Assembly (NCBI GenBank): GCA_045647345.1
Contig: JAZRMG010000073.1
Location: forward strand, 1-19,333
DNA: 19,333 nucleotides
Origin: UBA1189 sp045647345
GTDB taxonomy: Bacteria; Bacteroidota; Bacteroidia; Bacteroidales; Bacteroidaceae
Direction of reading: 5' to 3'
Shown: piece after piece, positions 7,818-14,800 of the stretch
Numbering within the stretch: position 1 is the first letter of the stretch
How the letters are laid out: each line of letters begins with the position of its first letter
Notes under the pieces: generated by a model
Database searches by the model: none
What the model was told of the DNA's origin: nothing
What the model saw: only the letters and a program-made list of their open reading frames with translations
Position numbers and translations under genes: made by a program

Positions 7818-9032
7818 ATGTATAACGTAGATGTCATTCGCAAAGACTTCCCCATCCTGGGCCGCCAAGTATATGGAAAGCCGTTGGTGTATCTCGATAA
7901 TGGAGCCACCACGCAGAAGCCCCGCACCGTGGTCGATGCCATCACCGAGGAGTACTACTCCGTGAATGCCAATGTGCACCGCGGCGTGCACTTCCTCTCG
8001 CAGGAGGCTACCAAACTGCACGAAGCTTCGCGCGAGCGTGTGCGTTCGTTTATCAATGCTGCCTCTACGAACGAAATCATCTTCACCCGTGGCACCACCG
8101 AGGCCATCAACCTGCTGGCATCGTCGTTTGGCGAGGCTTTCCTTCGCGAGGGTGACGAGGTCATCGTCTCCACGATGGAGCACCATAGCAACATCGTGCC
8201 CTGGCAGTTGCTCGAAGCCCGCAAGGGTATAAAGATACGCGTGATACCCATCACCGACAGGGGCGAGATCTGCATGGACGAGTATGTGAAACTCTTCAAT
8301 GAGCGCACCCGCCTCGTCTCCGTGATGCACGTGTCGAACGTATTGGGTACGGTCAATCCCATCCGTGAGATGATACGTATCGCCCACGAGCACGATGTGC
8401 CCTTTGCAGTGGATGGTGCGCAGAGCGTGCCTCATATCAAGGTCGACGTGCAGGACCTCGATGCCGACTTCTACGCCTTCAGTGCCCACAAGGTATATGG
8501 CCCCACGGGCATCGGCGTGCTCTATGGCAAGGAGCGCTGGCTCGACCGCATGCCTCCCTATCAGGGCGGTGGCGAGATGATACAGACGGTATCGTTTGAG
8601 CGCACCACCTTCAACGAACTCCCCTATAAGTTTGAGGCCGGCACGCCCGACTATATAGGCACCACAGCCTTTGCCCGTGCCCTCGACTATGTGTCGGCAC
8701 TCGGCATGGACAACATTGCTGCTCATGAGAAGGCACTCACTGACTATGCCCTGCAGCTTCTTCGCGAGATTCCCGAGATGCGCATCATCGGCGAAGCCGA
8801 GGAGCGCGGCGCCGTCATCTCCTTCAACGTGGGCGACATACACCCCTCTGACCTGGGTACTCTGCTCGACCGCCTCGGCATAGCTGTGCGCACCGGTCAT
8901 CACTGTGCGCAGCCCCTGATGCAGCGCATGGGCATCCCCGGCACTGTACGCGCCTCGTTTGCCCTATACAACACGATGGAGGAGGTAGACGCCCTCGTAG
9001 CTGCCGTGGATAGAGTACGGAAGATGTTCTAA
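7818..9032 (+). CDS. sufS: Cysteine desulfurase SufS (SufS/CsdA class II)
   Basis: SufS takes sulfur from L-cysteine as a persulfide, releasing alanine, and passes it on for iron-sulfur cluster assembly in the cytoplasm; it uses PLP. The 404-residue product matches the usual length of about 405. The PLP lysine is Lys225 in SAHKVYGP, the PLP-stacking histidine lies in STMEHHSNIVPW (118-129), and the active-site cysteine is Cys363 in RTGHHCAQPLM; E. coli SufS has Lys226 and Cys364. The start MYNVDVIRKDFPIL is typical, and the ATG six bases upstream runs straight into TAG. No sufB, sufC, sufD or sufE gene is next to it: it is divergent from xerD and ends at a terminator 23 bases after its stop, so it is monocistronic here. 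The gene looks visibly G+C richer than the locus that follows. Confidence 0.95.
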   Translation: MYNVDVIRKDFPILGRQVYGKPLVYLDNGATTQKPRTVVDAITEEYYSVNANVHRGVHFLSQEATKLHEASRERVRSFINAASTNEIIFTRGTTEAINLLASSFGEAFLREGDEVIVSTMEHHSNIVPWQLLEARKGIKIRVIPITDRGEICMDEYVKLFNERTRLVSVMHVSNVLGTVNPIREMIRIAHEHDVPFAVDGAQSVPHIKVDVQDLDADFYAFSAHKVYGPTGIGVLYGKERWLDRMPPYQGGGEMIQTVSFERTTFNELPYKFEAGTPDYIGTTAFARALDYVSALGMDNIAAHEKALTDYALQLLREIPEMRIIGEAEERGAVISFNVGDIHPSDLGTLLDRLGIAVRTGHHCAQPLMQRMGIPGTVRASFALYNTMEEVDALVAAVDRVRKMF

Positions 9033-9054
9033 TGCAGACTTCTGCCTGATGTAA

Positions 9055-9090
9055 AAAAAGAGGGTGTGTCTCGAGACACATCCTCTTTTT
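9055..9090. terminator. Bidirectional terminator between sufS and the convergent surface-protein operon
   Basis: Two 18-base arms (9055-9072 and 9073-9090) are complementary except at one position, with TCTCGAGA at the turn. On the plus strand the stem ends in TTTTT after sufS; on the minus strand it ends in seven T, 35 bases beyond the last small gene of the opposite operon. It can therefore serve both. Confidence 0.85.
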
Positions 9091-9124
9091 ACTATTGAGA
9101 TTCGTTATAGCAGCGACCTAAGGT

Positions 9125-9298
9125 TCAACGTTTAGTATCCTCTTCCCAAAAGTTGCCCCAACTATCTACTCTACGTTTTTGAGTTCTTCCTTCTATATTC
9201 TCTTCATTATCATCCATGTATATACTAGAGGCAAGCATATTGCTCACACTAATCTCTACAACCTCTACTTCAGGTTTCTGATATTCCGCTTTCTTCAT
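9125..9298 (-). CDS. Small protein, 57 aa, paralogue of the 58-aa protein at 10501-10677
   Basis: The ATG overlaps the stop of the 382-aa gene in an ATGA junction, so translation is probably coupled. The product opens MKKAEYQKPEVEVVEISVSN, continues MLASSIYMDDNEEN, then a charged stretch with GRTQKRR, and ends with SWGNFWEEDTKR. It has no signal peptide and no membrane segment. Aligned to its paralogue, 28 of 57 residues are identical, strongest at MKKA.Y.KP, ML..SIY, GR.Q and SWGN.WE.DT. That conservation through both ends, the same position in both cassettes and the same overlap argue for a real gene. From memory, short uncharacterised Bacteroidales proteins with MKK.Y..P starts and tryptophan-acidic ends exist; I cannot assign a function. 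Confidence 0.8.
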   Translation of the reverse strand: MKKAEYQKPEVEVVEISVSNMLASSIYMDDNEENIEGRTQKRRVDSWGNFWEEDTKR

Positions 9299-10443
9299 CT
9301 TACGTACATCTTTTTATTGTTCTTAATAATGACATCTCCAGCTGATGGATGCTTTACTCTTCTACCGCTGAGGTCAAACATGATTTCTTCGCCGTACACA
9401 TTCTCTTGCAGTACCTCATCTACATCTGTTGTCGCACTCCTATGCGACACAGCAAGTGCAGCAGCATCAACACCTTCAGGAAGGTTCAGATAGGCATGAT
9501 AGGGTTTCAGCCCTGCTCCAGTGCCAGCCTTCACCATCTTATTGCCTGAGGTGTTGAGGATATACTTTCCTGCTATCTCATTGCCTTCCATACGCTTGAA
9601 GGTACCGGTCCATCCTTGCGTCGCAATAATTTTGTCGTCCACCTGATCCATAGCAGCCACAAATTCTATCTCTTGTCGACCTGCCGACGGTGTGCCTGAG
9701 TAGCGGAACAGATAAGGCACTCCAGCCTGCAGGTTTTCGTCTTCGGCAAGCTCGACAAATTGGATGGTATTCCCGCCCAAGCCTTCGAACTTTTCAAATA
9801 CGAAACCAGCCTCTTTAATAGCAGAGATATCGGCATCAAACGGCAACACGATGGTTTCGTAGCCACCATCAAGGTATGCATTGCGTGTGTAGCTGCATGC
9901 AATGCCATCAGCTGTAATGCCATACTGCTTGCCTGTAAACGGTAAGCCTGTGGCATCGTCAATAATCAAGGAGTTACGATGAGTAGTACTGTTCTTGAAT
10001 GCCAACTCATAGAAATTATCAAAATCGCCCAACATTTGATTATCAACGAACGCCACCTCTTTGGGAGCTATCTCAGCCTCCACCTCTACTTGGTTACGAT
10101 GGTCGTAGAGACGAAAATAGAATGTTTCGCCCGATACGCCATTCACTGTCGGTGTTGCATAATAACCGAATTGATCAAAAAATAGGCGATTTGTGTAGAA
10201 TGGTTCCGAGCAGCGGCATTCATTTTTTTCTTTACAGAAAATACCCAGTTCGTAAGCATTATCACAACGCACCCCATCGATGGTGCCAATAGTAAGCATC
10301 GTAAAGTTACCCTCTGTCAAATAATTGTCAGGTACAGTATAATGATGGTCCTTCCCGTACCAATCGGGAAACATATTCTGTGCGGTCAAAGATATCGTAA
10401 AGCTGCACAGCAATGCCACTATGGCAGATAGTTTTCTTATCAT
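9295..10443 (-). CDS. Secreted two-domain protein with C-terminal sorting-like tail (paralogue of 10674-11828)
   Basis: The 382-residue product has a Sec signal peptide cut after TAQ (residue 22). Domain 1, about 46-152, is beta-rich, with three cysteines at 60, 70 and 76 (GVRC, GIFC, ECR), then VSGETFYFRLYDHRNQ and LGDFDNFYELAF. Domain 2, about 175-335, includes LDGGYETIVLPFDAD, FVFEKFEG, AGVPYLFRYSG, GWTGTFKRM and PYHAYLNLP; this resembles a beta domain common in large Prevotella-type secreted proteins. The end, about 340-382, has IMFDLSGRRVKHPSAGDVII then KKMYVR, resembling T9SS C-terminal sorting signals. No enzyme motif is seen. It is the second of two paralogues: over residues 101-250, 110 of 150 positions are identical to the neighbour by my count. 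It overlaps the 57-aa gene by ATGA. A surface adhesion or complex role is inference only. Confidence 0.8.
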   Translation of the reverse strand: MIRKLSAIVALLCSFTISLTAQNMFPDWYGKDHHYTVPDNYLTEGNFTMLTIGTIDGVRCDNAYELGIFCKEKNECRCSEPFYTNRLFFDQFGYYATPTVNGVSGETFYFRLYDHRNQVEVEAEIAPKEVAFVDNQMLGDFDNFYELAFKNSTTHRNSLIIDDATGLPFTGKQYGITADGIACSYTRNAYLDGGYETIVLPFDADISAIKEAGFVFEKFEGLGGNTIQFVELAEDENLQAGVPYLFRYSGTPSAGRQEIEFVAAMDQVDDKIIATQGWTGTFKRMEGNEIAGKYILNTSGNKMVKAGTGAGLKPYHAYLNLPEGVDAAALAVSHRSATTDVDEVLQENVYGEEIMFDLSGRRVKHPSAGDVIIKNNKKMYVR

Positions 10444-10500
10444 TTTATAGTTCTACAAATAAATTGTTCATCATTAATAACCGAGGTTGCAACCTAAGAT

Positions 10501-10677
10501 TCAATCATGGTTAGTGTCATCCTCCCAAATGTTGCCCCAACTGTTTTCTTTCTTATCTTGCGCTCGTCCTCCTGTACTCACTTTATTATTATTGATATAA
10601 ATACTGGCGCTAAGCATATGACTCGTAGTGAGTTCGATGACCTCCATTTGAGGCTTATGATATGTCGCTTTCTTCAT
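10501..10677 (-). CDS. Small protein, 58 aa, paralogue of the 57-aa protein at 9125-9298
   Basis: It starts inside the stop of the 384-aa gene (ATGA overlap). The product begins MKKATYHKPQMEVIELTTSH, continues MLSASIYINNN and GGRAQDKKEN, and ends SWGNIWEDDTNHD. No signal peptide, membrane segment or cysteine is present, so the protein should stay in the cytoplasm unless carried out with a partner. It keeps the same blocks as its paralogue (MKKA.Y.KP, ML..SIY, GR.Q, SWGN.WE.DT). The next gene of the locus starts 57 bases downstream. Function unknown; a chaperone, regulator or partner of the protein encoded just before it is possible but unproven. Confidence 0.8.
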   Translation of the reverse strand: MKKATYHKPQMEVIELTTSHMLSASIYINNNKVSTGGRAQDKKENSWGNIWEDDTNHD

Positions 10678-11828
10678 CTTATGTATATCTTCTTGTTGTT
10701 CTTGATAATGACATCTCCTACAGAAGGGTTCTTTACTCTTTTGCCACTGAGGTCAAACATGATCCCTTCGTCACACACATTCTCTTGCAACACTTCATCT
10801 ACATTCGTTGTTGCACTTCTGTGCGAAACCGAAAGAGTAGAGACATCAATACTCTCAGGAAGGTCCAGATAGGCATGATAAGGATCGAGCCATGCCTCTT
10901 CGCTGGCCATTTGCATCATGCTACCTTCAATATTGAGGATATAGTGCCCTTCTATTTCACTGCCTGACATACGTTTGAAGGTACCGGTCCACCCCTCATT
11001 GTCATTGGTCACTATAGTATCGTTCACCTGCTGTGGACTACCGCTGAATACGATTTCCTTTCTATCCTTAGATGGTGTGCCTGAATAGCGGAAGATATAA
11101 GGCACTCCAGCCTCCAGGTTTTCGCCTTCGTCAAGCTCAACAAACTTGATGGTATTCTCGCCGAAGCCTTCGAACTTTTCAAACACGAAACCATCCGCCT
11201 TGACCGAGGTGATATCAGCATCAAACGGCAACACGATAGTCTCGTAGCCACCATCAAGGTATGCTTTTCGCGTGTAGCTGCATGCTATGCCATCGGCAGT
11301 GATGCTATACTGCGTACCGCTGAAAGGCAGGTTGGTAGTAGAATCTATTTCAAGTACAGCACGATGAGTAGTACTGTTCTTGAATACCAACTCATAAAGA
11401 TTATTCCAATTGCCTAAAATAGCTTCATTAGCGAATGGTATATCGTCGGGAGTTATCTCAGCCTTCACTTCCACTTGATTGCGGTGGTCATAGAGACTAA
11501 AATAGAACGTTTCGCCCGATACGCCATAGATTTGCGACATTGTGAAATAACCAAACTTATTAAAAAGAGAGCTATTTGTAAAGAATGGCGCTGAACTACG
11601 GCATTCATCCTTTTCTTTACAGAAAATGCCCAGTTCATAAGCATCATCGCAACGTACGCCGTCGATATAACCAATTGCAGTTATCGCCATAGAAGACTGG
11701 GAGTCGAATTCTACTGCATCATAATGATTTTCATTATTCTTATACCAATCGGGATATATATTCTGCGCGGTTAAAGATACCATAGTGGCGCATAAAAGCG
11801 CCACTATGGTAAATAGTTTCTTAATCAT
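10674..11828 (-). CDS. Secreted two-domain protein with C-terminal sorting-like tail (first paralogue)
   Basis: The 384-residue product has a signal peptide MIKKLFTIVALLCATMVSL ending in TAQ (residue 22). It shows the same layout as its neighbour: beta domain 1 with Cys60, Cys70 and Cys76 and LGNWNNLYELVF; domain 2 with LDGGYETIVLPFDAD, AGVPYIFRYSG and GWTGTFKRM; and the tail IMFDLSGKRVKNPSVGDVII followed by KKIYIR. The N-terminal 50 residues and the segment around 255-310 differ most from the paralogue. The ATG lies inside the stop of the giant gene (ATGA), and its own stop overlaps the 58-aa gene, so it is embedded in a coupled series. Domain 1 resembles two segments near the C-terminus of the giant protein, which supports a shared function. 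No catalytic motif is seen. Confidence 0.8.
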   Translation of the reverse strand: MIKKLFTIVALLCATMVSLTAQNIYPDWYKNNENHYDAVEFDSQSSMAITAIGYIDGVRCDDAYELGIFCKEKDECRSSAPFFTNSSLFNKFGYFTMSQIYGVSGETFYFSLYDHRNQVEVKAEITPDDIPFANEAILGNWNNLYELVFKNSTTHRAVLEIDSTTNLPFSGTQYSITADGIACSYTRKAYLDGGYETIVLPFDADITSVKADGFVFEKFEGFGENTIKFVELDEGENLEAGVPYIFRYSGTPSKDRKEIVFSGSPQQVNDTIVTNDNEGWTGTFKRMSGSEIEGHYILNIEGSMMQMASEEAWLDPYHAYLDLPESIDVSTLSVSHRSATTNVDEVLQENVCDEGIMFDLSGKRVKNPSVGDVIIKNNKKIYIR

Positions 11829-14800
11829 TTCGTAAGTCTACTGATAAATTGTTTATAACAGATTACCTGATTATCTTCGGTGAAGAACTCGAAGATATAC
11901 TGACCGTCATGCAAATCATTCTCTTCAAATTCCGCCGGTGCACCAGCATAGAAAACACGTCCGTTCATATCAACCACCTGCATTCTGCAATAGTTGCCTT
12001 CGGCCAACATCTTTTCAATAGCTGTCGATGCTTCCATTCTTACGACAAACGGATTGTCAAAGTCGCCGAATATAGCATCCTCACCAAAGTAGATCGAAGT
12101 AGCGGTCTCTATCACTTCTCCGTCGACTACTGCATAGACTTTAAGTCTGCTAGTCACAGTCTGGTCGCCAGGAATGGTGAGATAGAAGAAGCCATCGCTT
12201 TCTACGAATGCCGAAGCCAAGCAGGTGGCACCATCAAAGACAGCTATCTCCTGCACATTCTCGACAACACGATCTCCATCCTTCACAATGGCAAGCACGG
12301 TCATGTTGCTTTCAAACTCGTTTGCAGCAGCAGGAGTGAATAGACTTGTTCTATCCATTCTTCTACCTTGAGCCATAGCGACAGGTGCCACATTTCTCTG
12401 CTCAGGATAAACGATGGTTGCTTTACTATCCGAGTTGCGTTTGTAGAGATAGCCCTTACCAGGTGTCAGCGACGTAAGCTTACCGGTCCATGATGTTCCG
12501 TTGTACATAGCAAAACCATCTTGTCCCTTCACCTGATCATTTCTTGAAGGTTCGACACTTGCAAATGCATCATCAATTGTGATGGGGAAGCTACGGGTAT
12601 AGGGAATCCAGTTCCATCCCTTATTTACATCAATGTTGACATTGCCAACTGCCTTACCATTGGCTACGAGCGTATCGGCTGCCGTCATCTTCATCTTGTA
12701 CATGGAAGCATTATTAATCTTTTCAAGGAGACCGAACCATACTCCTGCTTCTGCATAGTAATTAGCAAAGCCATTCGGTTCCTTTATCTGGATACCATTC
12801 GGATTGATGCTTCGGAGCACATCGTTAATAGCATTGCCTGTTTCGTTATCGACATACACAGAGATCCAGTTCCAGTTCTTTGTCAGCGGAGTGCTCTGCT
12901 GGATGTTGTTGGTTGCATATACCAGATATGCATTATCAAAATCACCCCACATAGCATCCACCTCATATTTGAGTACGCAACGGTTCTCCTTCACGGTCAC
13001 ATCGGCATTGCTGCTGGCATACACCTCTACGACAGGATGGATAAGTCCAGTGCTGGCATCCCAAACCTTGAATTCAATCTCCTTGCCAGTGCTTTCTTCC
13101 TTTATTATGTTTCCTTCCTTATCAATGCTTTCTTCACTACCATATATAGTAAGGTACGCGCGATAGCTGTCACTATAGTCATCGTACTGCATATTGGTGA
13201 CACCTGCACACTGACCATCGATGAATGCAGCCACAAGGTCGTCTTCATCCTCGCTGAACACCATCTTACCGTCTACATTGATCATGACAACACCGAAGAA
13301 TGTTGCGCTGCTCTCGAAGTCTGAAGGATCAACACTCCACTCAGGAGCCTCAGCTCTGAGATTCATGTTCACGGTCAACGGCACGAGGATGGCATTGTTA
13401 CCACTCATGTAAATGGTGAACTCGCTCTTACCCGTCGGAGCCGAAGCATCTACGGTGAAGGTAATCTCCTGTGTGCCGAGTGCGGGGAGCGAACCTGAGG
13501 TGAAGTTAGCGCTCAGCCATGAGGGCAGGTCATTCAACACCCAGTACTCAGTCTGTGCGCTCTGGTTGGTCACGGTAGCAGTGAACTTCTTCTCCTCACC
13601 GATGCGACCCACTACATCAAGGTTATCCTCGAACCACAACAGTTGGTTGCGCTGTACGAGAGCAGTCCATGTAATGGGGAGCGACATGTTACCATTGAGG
13701 TCGAGTACATCCTTCACGGTAACATTTACAGTCACACCCTCGAGACGGTCGGCATCCTCATTGAGTTCGATGACGATACCACGCTCACTAGCTACGAAGT
13801 TGTAGTTCACATTTGTTTCATTGAGGATAGGTTTGAGAGCAGGAGCCTCATCGGTACAAGCAATCTCATGATAACTGTTCTTATATCCTGTAGCCTGATG
13901 ACGGTTGGTCACCACATCCACAGCCGATGCTTCGCTTACCACCTGCATGTTGGCATCGAGTGACTCCTTCTCGAACGGATAGTAAGCCACGAGACCAGGC
14001 TCATTACCCATGAGGCGGATGTTCATACGGTCGCGCAATACTTTAGCATTCAAGGTAGCGTTCCAAACACGGATTTCGTCAATCTGACCGTTCAACTTGT
14101 TCGTCAAGTCGTAGACAGTTGTCGTATCATTCGACTCTACGCGGTGTGCGCCAAGATACATATATGATGTCTGCAGAGCAGGCATATTGGTCGATGCCAT
14201 CTGGCCTACCGACTCACCATCAATGTATACGATGGTGTTACCATTGCGCAGTACATTGATAGCCAAGTGGTGCCACATGCCGTCGTTGTAAGCCTTAGTA
14301 CCCATTGACAAGAGTACCTTGTCATCAGCATAGAGCTTCATCTTGCCACTCTCGAGAACTACGCTGAATGCGTCAGTATCGAACAGGTAGGCAGTTGCGT
14401 TGTCCTGCTCCTGGTCAGCGCAGAACCACATCTCTACAGCAAAGTCATCGCCATTGCGTGCTGCGCACTCTGCCAAGTAGATAGCCACTGCATCGTTTTC
14501 ACCGAACAAAGCATCATTTGTAAGGTCAAGTGCCTTGTTCTGGTTGTTCAAGTACCAGCTTGTAGACGCCAAGGTCATGTGACGGTTGCGGGCTACATCC
14601 TTCGCCTGCATGCCAAGACCCTCATTGAACTTCCAGTAACCGATGAGATGCTCGGTAGTCGGCATCTTGGTCTCATGCATCTGAGCCTGGAGGTTGGTCA
14701 CATCAATAGCCTCATCCCAGAGTGTTACCTCATGGATGGCGCCTGTGAATCCATTACCCAAAGCTACCACACCGTTGCCTTCATATTTTTCAATAGGCAA

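Larger units (their letters stand above)
9125..11828 (-). repeat. Tandem paralogous cassettes (large secreted protein + small protein, twice)
   Basis: Cassette A covers 10501-11828 (384 aa + 58 aa) and cassette B 9125-10443 (382 aa + 57 aa), separated by 57 bp. Order, ATGA overlap and protein families are the same in both. Similarity runs past the small-gene stops: TTGAAtCTTAGGTtGC after A and TTGAAcCTTAGGTcGC after B on the minus strand. This points to a tandem duplication followed by substantial divergence. Confidence 0.85.

Noticed and set aside
7782..8903. A 373-codon open frame on the minus strand, antisense to sufS
   Set aside because: sufS has every catalytic residue and family length; the opposite frame is open as a side effect of its G+C-rich codon use and shows no recognisable protein motif.
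10484..10495. Perfect 12-bp palindrome AGGTTGCAACCT between the two cassettes
   Set aside because: Too short and without a T run for a terminator; the matching place after the second cassette keeps only part of it, so it is not evidently a kept site.
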